Shown here one piece after another: positions 21,296-30,970 of a stretch of DNA of 64,000 bases; the first letter of the stretch is position 1; each line of letters begins with the position of its first letter. Source of the stretch: Microbacterium maritypicum (GTDB lineage: Bacteria > Actinomycetota > Actinomycetes > Actinomycetales > Microbacteriaceae); contig NZ_CP168030.1 in the NCBI RefSeq assembly GCF_041529975.1, forward strand, positions 2,232,001 to 2,296,000, written 5' to 3'. The position numbers and the translations under genes were made by a program. The notes beneath the pieces are model-generated. The model saw only the letters and a list, made by a program, of their open reading frames with translations, did no database searches and was not told the DNA's origin.

Positions 21296-21922
21296 ATGGC
21301 GACTTACACGCTCCCCGACCTTCCCTACGACTTCGCGGCCCTCGAGCCGCACATCAGCGGCAAGATCATGGAACTGCACCATGACAAGCACCACGCGACG
21401 TACGTCGCGGGTGCGAACACCGCGCTCGACCAGCTCGCAGAAGCCCGCGAGAGCGGCAACCTCGCGAACGTCAACAAGCTCGAGAAGGACCTCGCCTTCA
21501 ACCTCGGCGGCCACGTCAACCACTCGATCTTCTGGACGAACCTGTCGCCGAACGGCGGAGGCCAGCCCGAGGGCGAGCTGAAGGCGGCCATCGACGAGTA
21601 CTTCGGCTCGTTCGAGAAGTTTCAGGCGCACTTCACCGCGGCGGCGACCGGCATCCAGGGCTCCGGCTGGGCCGTGCTCAGCTGGGACTCGATCGGCTCG
21701 CGCCTGATCATCCAGCAGCTGTTCGACCAGCAGTCGAACACGGCGCAGGGCACCATCCCGCTGTTCCAGCTCGACATGTGGGAGCACGCGTTCTACCTCG
21801 ACTACCTGAACGTCAAGGCGGACTACGTCAAGGCCGCGTGGAACATCGCGAACTGGGAGAACGTCGCCCAGCGCCTCGAGGTCGCCCGCAAGCAGACGAA
21901 CGGCCTGCTGGTACTGTCGTAA
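21296..21922 (+). CDS. sodA: Superoxide dismutase (Mn/Fe family)
   Basis: The 208-aa cytoplasmic enzyme dismutates superoxide to oxygen and hydrogen peroxide. Metal ligands are visible: H28 in MELHHDKHH, the His of [10 protein letters not shown], and Asp and His of [25 protein letters not shown] with Gln-containing spacing is closer to Mn-type enzymes, but the metal cannot be fixed by eye. ATG 21296 gives the canonical [10 protein letters not shown]-terminus; an in-frame TTG at 21281 is less likely. An inverted-repeat terminator follows. Confidence 0.95.
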   Translation: MATYTLPDLPYDFAALEPHISGKIMELHHDKHHATYVAGANTALDQLAEARESGNLANVNKLEKDLAFNLGGHVNHSIFWTNLSPNGGGQPEGELKAAIDEYFGSFEKFQAHFTAAATGIQGSGWAVLSWDSIGSRLIIQQLFDQQSNTAQGTIPLFQLDMWEHAFYLDYLNVKADYVKAAWNIANWENVAQRLEVARKQTNGLLVLS

Positions 21923-21929
21923 TCGGGTC

Positions 21930-21961
21930 GCGTCCCGACGGGCCACGGCTCGTCGGGACGC
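21930..21961 (+). terminator. Terminator hairpin after sodA
   Basis: GCGTCCCGACG (21930-21940) pairs perfectly with CGTCGGGACGC (21951-21961) around a 10-nt loop. There is no strong T-run, as is common in actinobacteria. It separates sodA from gap. Confidence 0.75.
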
Positions 21962-22037
21962 CCTCTCAGCCAAAAAACCCCGCGCTTCATACATGCTGGA
22001 AAGCTGTGTGCAGCGCACGAGAAACAGGGAGACCTGA

Positions 22038-23048
<1,011 letters not shown>

Positions 23049-23058
23049 GCTCAGGAAC

Positions 23059-24273
23059 ATGACTCTGCGCACCCTGGACACACTGGGGTCGCTCGAGGGC
23101 AAGCGCGTCATCGTCCGTTGTGATCTCAACGTCCCGCTCCGGGACGGGATCATCACGGACGATGGCCGTGTCCGCGCCTCGCTGCCGACCCTCAATGCAC
23201 TCATCAACGCGGGCGCCCGCGTCGTCGTGTGCTCTCACCTCGGACGGCCGGATGGCGCGCCCGACCCGCAGTACAGCCTGGAGCCGGTGGCTCAGCGGCT
23301 GTCCGAGCTGCTCGGCGCTCCGGTCGCGTTCGCACGCGACACGGTCGGCGAGTCGGCGAAGGAGGCCGTCGCCTCGCTCGAGGACGGCGGGGTCGTCGTC
23401 ATCGAGAACCTGCGGTTCAACCCGGGGGAGACCGCGAAGGACGAATCCGTGCGCGCAGCCTTCGCGGCTGAGCTCGCCGAGCTCGGCGACGTGCTCGTCT
23501 CCGACGGATTCGGGGTCGTGCACCGCAAGCAGGCGAGCGTCTACGAGCTCGCCGAGCTGCTCCCGTCGGCGGCCGGTCTGCTGATCGCGGCCGAGCTCGA
23601 CGTGCTCGACCGCCTGACCGAGAACCCCGAGCGCCCGTACGCGGTCGTGCTCGGCGGGTCGAAGGTCAGCGACAAGCTCGGCGTCATCTCGCACCTGCTG
23701 CCGCGCGTCGACAGGATTCTCGTCGGTGGCGGAATGCTCTTCACCTTCCTGAAGGCGCAGGGGCACGCTGTGGCTTCGAGCCTGCTGGAAGAGGATCAGC
23801 TCGAGACGGTTCGCGGCTACATCGCCGAGGCGGCCGAACGCGGTGTCGAGCTCGTGCTCCCCACCGATGTCGTCGTCGCCGCATCGTTCGGCGCGGACGC
23901 CGCGCACGAAGTCGCCGCGGCGGACGCGATCGAGTCGACGCCGTTCGGTGCCTCCGGCATCGGACTCGACATCGGTCCGGAGACGGCAGCACGCTTCGCC
24001 GACGTCATCCGCGAATCGAAGACCGTGTTCTGGAACGGCCCGATGGGCGTGTTCGAGTTCCCGGCGTTCGCGGCCGGCACCAAGACCGTCGCGCAGGCGC
24101 TCACCGAGGTCGACGGCCTCAGTGTCGTCGGTGGCGGCGATTCCGCCGCGGCCGTGCGTCAGCTCGGATTCACCGACGACCAGTTCGGTCACATCTCGAC
24201 CGGCGGCGGCGCGAGCCTCGAGTTCCTCGAGGGCAAGAAACTACCTGGGCTGGAGGTCCTCGGATGGGTGTGA
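23059..24273 (+). CDS. pgk: Phosphoglycerate kinase
   Basis: The 404-aa glycolytic kinase transfers phosphate from 1,3-bisphosphoglycerate to ADP. The N-terminal substrate motif VIVRCDLNVPL, the SHLGRPDG loop, the VLGGSKVSDK hinge region and the C-terminal nucleotide motif VVGGGDSAAAV are present. Its last 10 bases overlap the start of tpiA, so translation is coupled. Confidence 0.98.
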   Translation: MTLRTLDTLGSLEGKRVIVRCDLNVPLRDGIITDDGRVRASLPTLNALINAGARVVVCSHLGRPDGAPDPQYSLEPVAQRLSELLGAPVAFARDTVGESAKEAVASLEDGGVVVIENLRFNPGETAKDESVRAAFAAELAELGDVLVSDGFGVVHRKQASVYELAELLPSAAGLLIAAELDVLDRLTENPERPYAVVLGGSKVSDKLGVISHLLPRVDRILVGGGMLFTFLKAQGHAVASSLLEEDQLETVRGYIAEAAERGVELVLPTDVVVAASFGADAAHEVAAADAIESTPFGASGIGLDIGPETAARFADVIRESKTVFWNGPMGVFEFPAFAAGTKTVAQALTEVDGLSVVGGGDSAAAVRQLGFTDDQFGHISTGGGASLEFLEGKKLPGLEVLGWV

Positions 24274-25055
24274 ACTCCCGTACCCCGCTGATCGCGGGAA
24301 ACTGGAAGATGAATCTCGACCACCTTCAGGCGGTCGCGTTCGTGCAGAAGCTGCACTGGACGTTGAAGGATGCCAAGCACGAAGACGGATCCGTCGAGGT
24401 CGCGGTCTTCCCGCCGTTCACCGACATCCGCAGCGTGCAGACGCTCATCGACGCGGACAAGATCCCGTTCGCGCTCGGTGCGCAGGATGTGTCGGCACAC
24501 GACTCCGGTGCATACACCGGCGAGGTCTCCGGGGCTTTCCTGGCGAAGCTCGACGCGAAGTACGTCATCATCGGCCACTCGGAGCGTCGTGAATACCACG
24601 CCGAGGGCGACGATGTCGTGGCGGCCAAGGTGCAGGCATCGCTCAAGCACGGTCTCGTGCCGGTGATCTGCGTCGGTGAGACCGCGGGCGACCTGGAGAA
24701 GTTCGGTGCGAGCGCCGTTCCGGTGTCGCAGCTCGAGGCCGCGCTTCAGGGCGTGTCCCCGAAGGCGGAGATCGTGGTGGCGTACGAGCCGGTGTGGGCG
24801 ATCGGCTCCGGCCAGGCCGCGACGCCGCAGCAGGCGCAGGATGTCTGCGCCGCTCTGCGTGCGGTCGTCGCGAAGGTTCTGGGCGACGAGGCAGCCGCGC
24901 GCACGCGCATCCTCTACGGCGGCTCCGTGAAGGCGGCGAACATCGCCAGCTTCATGCGCGAGCCCGATGTGGACGGCGCACTGGTCGGCGGGGCGAGCCT
25001 CGTCGTGGACGAGTTCGCAGCGATCATCCGCTTCGAGAAGCACGTCGGAGTGTGA
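24264..25055 (+). CDS. tpiA: Triosephosphate isomerase
   Basis: The 263-aa TIM-barrel enzyme interconverts dihydroxyacetone phosphate and glyceraldehyde-3-phosphate. The substrate Lys lies in GNWKMN, catalytic His in IIGHSERR, catalytic Glu in AYEPVWAIGSG, and the phosphate loop in LYGGSVKAAN. ATG 24264 lies inside the end of pgk. A strong hairpin directly follows the stop. Confidence 0.98.
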   Translation: MGVNSRTPLIAGNWKMNLDHLQAVAFVQKLHWTLKDAKHEDGSVEVAVFPPFTDIRSVQTLIDADKIPFALGAQDVSAHDSGAYTGEVSGAFLAKLDAKYVIIGHSERREYHAEGDDVVAAKVQASLKHGLVPVICVGETAGDLEKFGASAVPVSQLEAALQGVSPKAEIVVAYEPVWAIGSGQAATPQQAQDVCAALRAVVAKVLGDEAAARTRILYGGSVKAANIASFMREPDVDGALVGGASLVVDEFAAIIRFEKHVGV

Positions 25056-25083
25056 GTGCAGCGGGGCTGCGGCCCCGCTGCAC
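25056..25083 (+). terminator. Terminator hairpin after tpiA
   Basis: GTGCAGCGGGGC (25056-25067) and GCCCCGCTGCAC (25072-25083) form a perfect 12-bp stem with a 4-nt loop immediately after the tpiA stop. There is no T-run. Confidence 0.8.
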
Positions 25084-25085
25084 CG

Positions 25086-25091
25086 TATACT
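25086..25091 (+). promoter_or_regulatory. -10 box upstream of secG
   Basis: TATACT sits just after the tpiA hairpin and would start a transcript with a leader of about 40 nt. GAAAGG (about 25121-25126) is a reasonable ribosome site for the secG GTG at 25137. Confidence 0.4.
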
Positions 25092-25136
25092 TGACCGTTA
25101 CGGGGGCGTTCCGGCCCCAGCGAAAGGCTCTTTCTC

Positions 25137-25385
25137 GTGGCAATTCTCGAGTTCGTCCTGCAGGTCGTGCTGGGCATCACCAGCGTTCTGCTGACCCTCC
25201 TCATCCTCCTGCACAAAGGTCGGGGCGGTGGACTGTCCGACATGTTCGGTGGAGGCATGACCTCTGCGGTCGGCTCCTCCGGTCTTGCGGAGCGGAACCT
25301 GAACCGCTTCACCGTCGTCCTGGCACTGACATGGTTCGTCGCCATCGTCGCGCTGGGCCTCATCACGAAATTCGAGGTCATCTGA
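25137..25385 (+). CDS. secG: Preprotein translocase subunit SecG
   Basis: The 82-aa membrane protein has two hydrophobic helices (about residues 3-22 and 56-77). The conserved loop HKGRGGGLSDMFGGG between them is diagnostic of SecG, the accessory subunit of the SecYEG channel. The GTG start follows a GAAAGG site. The stop overlaps the rbpA ATG by one base, so the two are one transcript; linkage to tpiA upstream is common in Gram-positive bacteria. Confidence 0.95.
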   Translation: MAILEFVLQVVLGITSVLLTLLILLHKGRGGGLSDMFGGGMTSAVGSSGLAERNLNRFTVVLALTWFVAIVALGLITKFEVI

Positions 25386-25738
25386 TGGCTACCGGTGGAA
25401 ACGCCATCCGCGGCACCCGTGTCGGCTCCGGCCCGATGGGCGAGCAGGATCACGGTTATCACGCCGACCGAATCGCGGTCTCGTACTGGGACGGACTCGG
25501 CAACGAGACCGTGCGCTACTTCGCTGCGGGACTCCCCGAAGAGGAGATCCCCGAGACGATCGATCACCCGCAGTCGGGTCTCCCGGCCGGGCGTGACAAG
25601 GAGAACCCTCCTGCTCTCGCGAAGGCGGAGCCGTACAAGACGCACCTCGCGTATGTGAAGGAGCGTCGTACCGACGAGGAAGCCGTCCAGCTTCTCGACG
25701 ACGCGCTCACCCAGCTGCGCGAGCGTCGGGGACAGTGA
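25385..25738 (+). CDS. rbpA: RNA polymerase-binding protein RbpA
   Basis: The 117-aa actinobacterial transcription factor stabilises RNA polymerase with the principal sigma factor at promoters. The N-terminal AIRGTRVGSG and the DRIAVSYWDGLGNETVRYFA core domain match, as does the C-terminal sigma-binding helix (HLAYVKERRTDEEAVQLLDD). The linker between core and helix is basic (GRDKENPPALAK). It overlaps secG by one base and is followed by a strong terminator. Confidence 0.9.
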   Translation: MATGGNAIRGTRVGSGPMGEQDHGYHADRIAVSYWDGLGNETVRYFAAGLPEEEIPETIDHPQSGLPAGRDKENPPALAKAEPYKTHLAYVKERRTDEEAVQLLDDALTQLRERRGQ

Positions 25739-25754
25739 CCTCGACCTGACATCG

Positions 25755-25788
25755 AAGAAGCCGCCGTGAGCGATCACGGCGGCTTCTT
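25755..25788. terminator. Strong bidirectional terminator after rbpA
   Basis: AAGAAGCCGCCGTGA (25755-25769) and TCACGGCGGCTTCTT (25774-25788) form a perfect 15-bp stem with a GCGA tetraloop. It lies between convergent genes, and flanking T/A residues could serve both directions. Confidence 0.9.
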
Positions 25789-25813
25789 GCTTTGTCAGTT
25801 CCTCGCTCAGAGC

Positions 25814-27127
25814 TCAGCGGCAGCCTGCGGCGGCGTCGATGTACTCCTGGGGCGGGTATCCGTAGGCCCAGACCCCGTTGGCATCGTCGGTGTATCCCAT
25901 GCTGATGGCCCACGCAGTCGCCCATTTCTCGATGCTGTCCTGTGTCGACGCGTCGTACATGTCCTCGCACTTGACACTGATCGCGTGACCGACCTCGTGC
26001 GCGACCAGTGCCTTGCTCCGCTCCGCCGGCCACTGCTCGGCGACCGAGTTCGACAGCTCGATGTTGGCGCGGCCGGGGTCATCCCACCACCACGTGGTGT
26101 ACCCGCCCATGCTGCCGTTGTAACCCGCGCCGTTGACCACGGGGGACCAGTCGAATTCGAGGAGCACGCCGGGGGCGAGTGAGCGGGCGAAGGCCTCGAT
26201 CTCCAGGCGAGCACCTCGCAACGGCCCCGACTTCTCCGCCATCTCTTCGGACTCGGTCGCGATGACCTGCGCGCCGGCGTCCTGCAATGCGACATAGGTG
26301 GTCGCCGCGTCGTCATCGACGGTCGTCGCCGCCAGCGCATCCGCGGCGGCGCTCCGGAGCGCGATCACGGCATCGTTGCGGGCTGAGGGGTGTGCCGTCT
26401 CGAAACCCGCTGCCGCCTCACCGGCTGCGGTGAGCACGCCCAGGCCACTCTCCTGAACGGCCTCCTCGGCTTCGACGGCGCTCTCGGACGCGGTTTCGAG
26501 CTCCTGCGCCAGTTCGTCGAGCGCGCTCTCGTCCTCGACGAGCGCCGCGGACGCTCCGAACAGCTCCCAGAACCAGACCGGCTTCTCTTCGGGGGACGGC
26601 AAGGCGGTGGCGAGGAGCTTCTCCGCGACCGCTCCGGCTTCTTCCCCCTCGGCGACGGCGGTCGACAGTGCAGAGACGGTCTCCTCCGGCACGGCGATCT
26701 GTGCGCTGCCCGCGTCCAGGATGACGTGGCCGGCATCCGTCGCCCGGGTCAGCACGTCTCGGGTGTGAGCGGTTTCCGACGTGATCGCCGTCGCGGTCCG
26801 CAGGGTGTCGGCGAATCGGTCCGCGGCAGCGTCGTAGCCGAGGTTCGCGGACAGCTGGGTGATGCCGAGGGCGGCGATCACCGCGGCGCCGCCGAGAACG
26901 CCGATGAGGAGGCCTTGATGCGGGCGTCGGCGAGCACGGGGACGCGCGGTCGGATTCGGACTCGAGGAGAAGCGCGCCGGCAGCTCGTGGGGCCCGCGTG
27001 TCAGGGGGATCGAAGCCTCCAGGCCGGACGGAAGCGGGGCGGTCACGTCGTGCCCATTCGATGGTGCCTTCCGGTCGGAGACTGCGAGAGTCGATGCTTT
27101 CAGAGTATTGGACCGACCGCCGAGCAT
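25814..27127 (-). CDS. Membrane-anchored protein with a HEVGH metallopeptidase-like motif
   Basis: The protein is up to 437 aa, transcribed leftward. A basic cytoplasmic N-terminus (RPRARRRPHQ) precedes one membrane helix at about residues 72-92. A long Ala/Glu-rich, probably coiled extracytoplasmic region follows. Near the C-terminus, ALVAHEVGHAISVKC holds HExxH, the zinc site of gluzincin/metzincin-type peptidases. The start is uncertain: ATG 27127 sits right after a tRNA terminator, while GTG 27046 would shorten it by 27 residues. The zinc ligand downstream of HExxH is not obvious. I do not recognise a named family. Confidence 0.65.
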   Translation of the reverse strand: MLGGRSNTLKASTLAVSDRKAPSNGHDVTAPLPSGLEASIPLTRGPHELPARFSSSPNPTARPRARRRPHQGLLIGVLGGAAVIAALGITQLSANLGYDAAADRFADTLRTATAITSETAHTRDVLTRATDAGHVILDAGSAQIAVPEETVSALSTAVAEGEEAGAVAEKLLATALPSPEEKPVWFWELFGASAALVEDESALDELAQELETASESAVEAEEAVQESGLGVLTAAGEAAAGFETAHPSARNDAVIALRSAAADALAATTVDDDAATTYVALQDAGAQVIATESEEMAEKSGPLRGARLEIEAFARSLAPGVLLEFDWSPVVNGAGYNGSMGGYTTWWWDDPGRANIELSNSVAEQWPAERSKALVAHEVGHAISVKCEDMYDASTQDSIEKWATAWAISMGYTDDANGVWAYGYPPQEYIDAAAGCR

Positions 27128-27130
27128 GCG

Positions 27131-27164
27131 AGAAGGCCCCCACCGTTTCCGATGGGGGCCTTCT
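27131..27164 (-). terminator. Terminator hairpin downstream of tRNA-Gly
   Basis: AGAAGGCCCCC (27131-27141) pairs perfectly with GGGGGCCTTCT (27154-27164), an 11-bp stem with a 12-nt loop. It starts 7 bases beyond the tRNA-Gly 3' end on the minus strand. Confidence 0.8.
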
Positions 27165-27171
27165 GATCCGG

Positions 27172-27242
27172 AGGGGCTGACGGGAATCGAACCCGCATCA
27201 TTAGTTTGGAAGACTAAGGCTTTACCACTAAGCTACAGCCCC
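27172..27242 (-). tRNA. tRNA-Gly(TCC)
   Basis: This is a 71-nt cloverleaf on the minus strand. The 7-bp acceptor stem is GGGGCTG/CAGCCCC with discriminator T, the D-arm contains TAGCTTAGTGGTAAAGC, the anticodon loop CTTCCAA gives anticodon TCC, and the T-arm is GCGGGTTCGATTCCCGT. CCA is not encoded. Confidence 0.97.
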
Positions 27243-27295
27243 GGATCCCCGCGGAATCTCGGGGACGGGCCGGAGTCGCATCTCCGGACTCATCG

Positions 27296-27301
27296 ATCAT
27301 A
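27296..27301 (-). promoter_or_regulatory. -10 box for tRNA-Gly
   Basis: On the minus strand this reads TATGAT, close to the -10 consensus. It lies 53 bp upstream of the tRNA-Gly 5' end. A small CCCCG/CGGGG hairpin in the leader (about 27247-27264) may take part in processing. Confidence 0.45.
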
Positions 27302-27329
27302 CCGGACAGTCGGGGGTGCTCTCGTCCGT

Positions 27330-27335
27330 TAGACT
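27330..27335 (+). promoter_or_regulatory. -10 box for tRNA-Pro
   Basis: TAGACT lies 30 bp upstream of the tRNA-Pro 5' end at 27366; the implied transcript would start near 27342. Confidence 0.45.
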
Positions 27336-27365
27336 CGGTGGGGCTGAATCTGCGTGCGGATTCCC

Positions 27366-27439
27366 CGGGGCGTAGCTCAGCTTGGTAGAGCGCCCGCTTT
27401 GGGAGCGGGAGGTCGCAGGTTCAACTCCTGTCGCCCCGA
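27366..27439 (+). tRNA. tRNA-Pro(TGG)
   Basis: This is a 74-nt cloverleaf: acceptor stem CGGGGCG/CGCCCCG with discriminator A, D-arm TAGCTCAGCTTGGTAGAGC, anticodon stem CCCGC/GCGGG around loop TTTGGGA (anticodon TGG), and T-arm GCAGGTTCAACTCCTGT. CCA is not encoded. The trigger factor gene follows after 62 bp. Confidence 0.97.
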
Positions 27440-27501
27440 CACGGCCCCACGGACCTTACAGCCGCGATACCGCGCGGAAATCACAAGGAGAACACACCAG
27501 C

Positions 27502-28977
27502 ATGGCGAACAGCACCGTCGAGAAGCTGACCCCGACCCGGGTCAAGCTCACCATCACGGTCACCCCGGACGACCTCAAGCCCAGCATCGCGCACGCCTAC
27601 GAGCACATCGCTCAGGACGTGCAGATCCCCGGCTTCCGCAAGGGCAAGGTCCCGGCGCCCATCATCGATCAGCGCATCGGCCGCGGTGCGGTCATCGAGC
27701 ACGCGGTGAACGAGGGCCTGGACAAGTTCTTCCGTGACGCCACGGTCGAGCACAAGCTGCGCGTCGTCGGCCGTCCGGCCGCCGACATCACGCAGTGGCC
27801 GAACGAGAAGGACTTCTCCGGTGACCTGCTCGTCGACATCGAGGTGGACGTCCGCCCCGACATCGAGCTGCCCTCCTACGACGACATCACCGTGACGGTC
27901 GACGCCGTCGAGGCCGACGAGGCCGCACTGGATGCCGAGCTCGACAACATGCGTGCGCGCTTCGGCACGCTGGTGCCGGTCGACCGTCCGGCAGCGAAGG
28001 GCGACTTCGTCGAACTCGACCTCGTCGCGACGATCGACGGCGCCGAGATCGACCGCGCCGAGGGCGTCTCCTACGAGATCGGCTCCGGCGAGCTGCTCGA
28101 GGGCATCGACGACGCGATCGAGTCGCTCACCGCCGGTGAGGACACCACGTTCCGCTCGGCTCTCGTGGGCGGCGACCACGCCGGCTCCGAGGCCGAGGTC
28201 TCCGTGTCCGTCAAGGCCGTCAAGGAGCGCGAGCTTCCCGAGGCCGACGACGACTTCGCGCAGATCGCGAGCGAGTTCGACACCATCGCGGAGCTCCGCG
28301 AGAGCCTGGCTGAGCGCGTCGCACAGCAGGGCGTCTTCACGCAGGGTTCCGCCGCGCGCGACAAGCTCGTCGAGGCGCTGCTCGAGAAGATCGAGATCCC
28401 GGTTCCGCCGCAGCTCATCGAGGACGAGGTGCACAACCACCTCGAGGGCGAAGGCCGTCTCGAGGACGACGTGCACCGCGCCGAGGTCACCGAGGCGAGC
28501 GAGAAGCAGTTCCGCACGCAGGTGCTGCTCGACACGATCGCCGAGCAGGCCGACGTGCAGGTCTCGCAGGAAGAGCTGAGCCAGTACCTGATCCAGTCTG
28601 CCGCGCAGTACGGGATGGCTCCGCAGGAGTTCGTCGAGGCGCTGCAGTCCTCGAACCAGCTGCCCGCGCTCGTCGGTGAGGTGGCCCGGAACAAGGCCCT
28701 CGCCATCGCGCTCGGCAAGGTCAAGGTCGTCGACAGCAACGGCAAGGCCGTCGACCTCTCCGACTTCATCGTCACGGACGACGAGGCCGAGACCGAGGCG
28801 GAAGCCGAGGAGAAGCCGGCCAAGAAGGCTCCGGCCAAGAAGGCTCCCGCCAAGAAGGCTCCCGCCAAGAAGGCCGAAGCCGACGCTGCGGACGAGACCG
28901 CCGAGAAGAAGCCGGCTGCCAAGAAGCCCGCCGCCAAGAAGGCTCCGGCCAAGAAGGCTGCCGACAAGGCTGAGTGA
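27502..28977 (+). CDS. tig: Trigger factor, with Lys/Ala/Pro-rich C-terminal tail
   Basis: The 491-aa ribosome-associated chaperone and prolyl isomerase has the ribosome-docking signature GFRKGKVP at residues 44-51, a central FKBP domain (about residues 150-240) and an alpha-helical C-terminal chaperone domain to about residue 430. ATG 27502 follows AAGGAG at 27485; the open frame continues upstream through the tRNA and is not coding there. The last 55 or so residues form a low-complexity tail of repeated PAKKA units, absent from E. coli trigger factor (432 aa). Confidence 0.96.
   Translation: MANSTVEKLTPTRVKLTITVTPDDLKPSIAHAYEHIAQDVQIPGFRKGKVPAPIIDQRIGRGAVIEHAVNEGLDKFFRDATVEHKLRVVGRPAADITQWPNEKDFSGDLLVDIEVDVRPDIELPSYDDITVTVDAVEADEAALDAELDNMRARFGTLVPVDRPAAKGDFVELDLVATIDGAEIDRAEGVSYEIGSGELLEGIDDAIESLTAGEDTTFRSALVGGDHAGSEAEVSVSVKAVKERELPEADDDFAQIASEFDTIAELRESLAERVAQQGVFTQGSAARDKLVEALLEKIEIPVPPQLIEDEVHNHLEGEGRLEDDVHRAEVTEASEKQFRTQVLLDTIAEQADVQVSQEELSQYLIQSAAQYGMAPQEFVEALQSSNQLPALVGEVARNKALAIALGKVKVVDSNGKAVDLSDFIVTDDEAETEAEAEEKPAKKAPAKKAPAKKAPAKKAEADAADETAEKKPAAKKPAAKKAPAKKAADKAE
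28811..28974 (+). repeat. In-frame PAKKA-type tandem repeats in the tig 3' end
   Basis: The segment encodes repeated Pro-Ala-Lys-Lys-Ala units, interrupted by an acidic stretch ([11 protein letters not shown]). The DNA repeats are imperfect, with varying third codon positions, which points to selection on the protein rather than recent slippage. Confidence 0.85.
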
Positions 28978-28994
28978 TCGGACACGATCCAGTG

Positions 28995-29028
28995 AAGAGG
29001 GCGGGTGCTGCGGCATCCGCCCTCTTTT
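28995..29028 (+). terminator. Rho-independent terminator after tig
   Basis: AAGAGGGCGGGTGC (28995-29008) pairs with GCATCCGCCCTCTT (29013-29026), 14 bp with one G-U pair and a TGCG loop, followed by further Ts. Confidence 0.88.
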
Positions 29029-29049
29029 CCATCCAGGGAGGGAGCAGCG

Positions 29050-29544
29050 ATGACGACGTGGGATGAGCGCATCGACGAGGTGTGGGAGGACGCGACGGGC
29101 GAAGAGGTCGGCGACGACACGATCGCGCGGATCGATGCCCTGGCCGCCGAGCGCGGATCGGACGACGCACGCGCGGAGTTCGAACGTGCGGGTGCGCGCG
29201 ACTCTGCGGGGAAGCCGGCCGAGGCCGTGGAACTGTACCGGCGCGCCCTGCAGCTCGGTCTCGACGAGGAGCACCGCCCGCAGTGCGTGATCCAGCTGGC
29301 GAGCTCCCTGCGCAACCTGGGGGAGTACGACGAGGCTCTCGCCGTCATCCGTGCCGAGGAGGAGCTGTCGGCTGATGGGCCCTATCGCGACGCCGTCGCG
29401 ACGGTCCACGCACTCATCCTCGCGAGTGCCGGGCGACCGGCGCAGGGGCTCTCGGTCGCGTTGCTCGCCCTCGTGCCGCACCTCCCGCGGTACCACCGCT
29501 CGATGACGGCCTACGCCCACGAGATCGCCGGCACCGACACCTGA
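29050..29544 (+). CDS. Tetratricopeptide repeat protein
   Basis: The 164-aa cytoplasmic protein has TPR-like helix pairs: [33 protein letters not shown] and the following repeat with [14 protein letters not shown], at about residues 36-110. TPR proteins mediate protein-protein contacts. ATG 29050 follows AGGGAGGGAGC; an earlier in-frame start at 29005 lies within the tig terminator. It lies between tig and clpP1, but no specific partner can be named. Confidence 0.8.
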   Translation: MTTWDERIDEVWEDATGEEVGDDTIARIDALAAERGSDDARAEFERAGARDSAGKPAEAVELYRRALQLGLDEEHRPQCVIQLASSLRNLGEYDEALAVIRAEEELSADGPYRDAVATVHALILASAGRPAQGLSVALLALVPHLPRYHRSMTAYAHEIAGTDT

Positions 29545-29574
29545 TATGCCGACGGCGAACATGGCCTGAGTGCT

Positions 29575-29593
29575 GCGTTGTCGCCGGTAGATT
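29575..29593 (+). promoter_or_regulatory. Candidate clpP1 promoter
   Basis: GCGTTGTCG (29575-29583), four bases, then TAGATT (29588-29593). The same 9-mer at the same distance from a TANNNT box occurs upstream of sodA, suggesting a shared stress regulator or sigma factor. Confidence 0.35.
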
Positions 29594-29625
29594 CGAATCA
29601 CTGAAACACGGAATCAGGAGCTGAC

Positions 29626-30222
29626 ATGGCTGCAGAACCCCTCCTCGCAACGAGCGTCTTCGACAGGTTGCTGAAGGACCGCATCATCTGGCTCGGCTCG
29701 GAGGTGCGAGACGAGAACGCGAACGAGATCTGCGCGAAGATCCTTCTTCTCGCCGCAGAGGACTCCGAGCGAGACATCTACCTCTACGTGAACTCGCCGG
29801 GTGGCTCGATCACCGCGGGTATGGCGATCTACGACACGATGCAGTTCGTGCCGAACGACATCGTCACCGTCGGCATCGGAATGGCAGCCTCGATGGGCCA
29901 GCTGCTGCTGACCGCGGGCACCAAGGGCAAGCGCTACATCACGCCCAACGCCCGGGTGCTGCTGCACCAGCCGCACGGTGGCTTCGGCGGTACGTCGAGT
30001 GACATCCAGACCCAGGCGCAGCTCATCATGTCGATGAAGAACCGCCTCGCCGAGATCACCGCAGCGCAGACCGGCAAGTCTGTCGAGCAGATCAACGCCG
30101 ACGGTGACCGCGACCGCTGGTTCACCGCCGAGGAAGCGCTCGAGTACGGCTTCGTCGACCACATCCGCGAATCGGCCTCCGACGTCATCGGCGGCGGCGG
30201 AACCGACCAGGACACCGAGTAA
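29626..30222 (+). CDS. clpP1: ATP-dependent Clp protease proteolytic subunit ClpP1
   Basis: The 198-aa serine peptidase subunit has its nucleophile Ser at S89 (GMAASMGQ) and His at H114 (LLHQPHGG), with an Asp in the C-terminal domain. In actinobacteria ClpP1 and ClpP2 stack as two different heptameric rings and work with ClpX or ClpC. The order clpP1-clpP2 with clpX nearby matches mycobacteria, although here a 4.5-kb deoxyribose operon separates clpP2 from clpX. Confidence 0.95.
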   Translation: MAAEPLLATSVFDRLLKDRIIWLGSEVRDENANEICAKILLLAAEDSERDIYLYVNSPGGSITAGMAIYDTMQFVPNDIVTVGIGMAASMGQLLLTAGTKGKRYITPNARVLLHQPHGGFGGTSSDIQTQAQLIMSMKNRLAEITAAQTGKSVEQINADGDRDRWFTAEEALEYGFVDHIRESASDVIGGGGTDQDTE

Positions 30223-30242
30223 CGGAAAGCGAAAGGACGCTC

Positions 30243-30884
30243 ATGTACACACCCACCTTCCGCGCTGCCGGTGACCTGCCCTCCAGCCGCTACGTGCTCC
30301 CGCAGTTCGAGGAGCGCACGGCCTACGGGTTCAAGCGTCAGGACCCGTACAACAAGCTGTTCGAAGACCGCGTGATCTTCCTCGGCGTGCAGGTCGATGA
30401 CGCGTCGGCCGACGACGTGATGGCGCAGCTCCTCGTCCTGGAGAGCCAGGACTCCGAGCGTGACATCACGATGTACATCAACTCGCCCGGTGGTTCGTTC
30501 ACCGCGATGACGGCGATCTACGACACGATGCAGTACGTCGCGCCGCAGATCCAGACCGTGGTGCTCGGCCAGGCGGCATCCGCCGCGGCCGTGCTGCTCG
30601 CGGCCGGCGCGCCCGGCAAGCGTCTCGCGCTGCCGAACGCCCGAGTGTTGATCCACCAGCCCGCGATGGGCGAGGCCGGCCACGGCCAGGCTTCGGACAT
30701 CGAGATCCAGGCCGCGGAGATCCTCCGTATGCGGACCTGGCTCGAGGAGACCCTGGCAGGGCACACCAAGCGCACCCCGGAGCAGGTGAACCGTGACATC
30801 GATCGCGACAACATCCTCTCCGCCGCGCAGGCGCTGGAGTACGGCATCGTCGACCAGGTGCTCACCACGCGCAAGCGGGTCTGA
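30243..30884 (+). CDS. clpP2: ATP-dependent Clp protease proteolytic subunit ClpP2
   Basis: The 213-aa subunit resembles mycobacterial ClpP2 closely (SRYVLPQFEERTAYGFK and DPYNKLFEDRVIFLGVQVDD near the N-terminus). Catalytic Ser is S113 (GQAASAAAV) and His is H138 (VLIHQPAM). The first 15 or so residues are probably a propeptide. It starts 20 bp after clpP1 with AAAGGA upstream. A long hairpin terminator follows. Confidence 0.95.
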   Translation: MYTPTFRAAGDLPSSRYVLPQFEERTAYGFKRQDPYNKLFEDRVIFLGVQVDDASADDVMAQLLVLESQDSERDITMYINSPGGSFTAMTAIYDTMQYVAPQIQTVVLGQAASAAAVLLAAGAPGKRLALPNARVLIHQPAMGEAGHGQASDIEIQAAEILRMRTWLEETLAGHTKRTPEQVNRDIDRDNILSAAQALEYGIVDQVLTTRKRV

Positions 30885-30898
30885 GACCGTTCGGTTCT

Positions 30899-30933
30899 GA
30901 AGGGGCGTCCGTCATCATGACGGGCGCCCCTTC
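30899..30933 (+). terminator. Terminator hairpin after clpP2
   Basis: GAAGGGGCGTCCGTC (30899-30913) pairs with GACGGGCGCCCCTTC (30919-30933) with one T-G wobble and a 5-nt loop, immediately after the clpP2 stop. Confidence 0.85.
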
Positions 30934-30970
30934 GCCGTGTCCGGCGAATGTGCACGCGCTGCGGGCGTTC

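Noticed and set aside
28811-28974. Tandem repeats as a CRISPR-like or microsatellite array
   Set aside because: The repeats are in frame within tig, have no spacers, and encode a Lys/Ala tail with varied codons.
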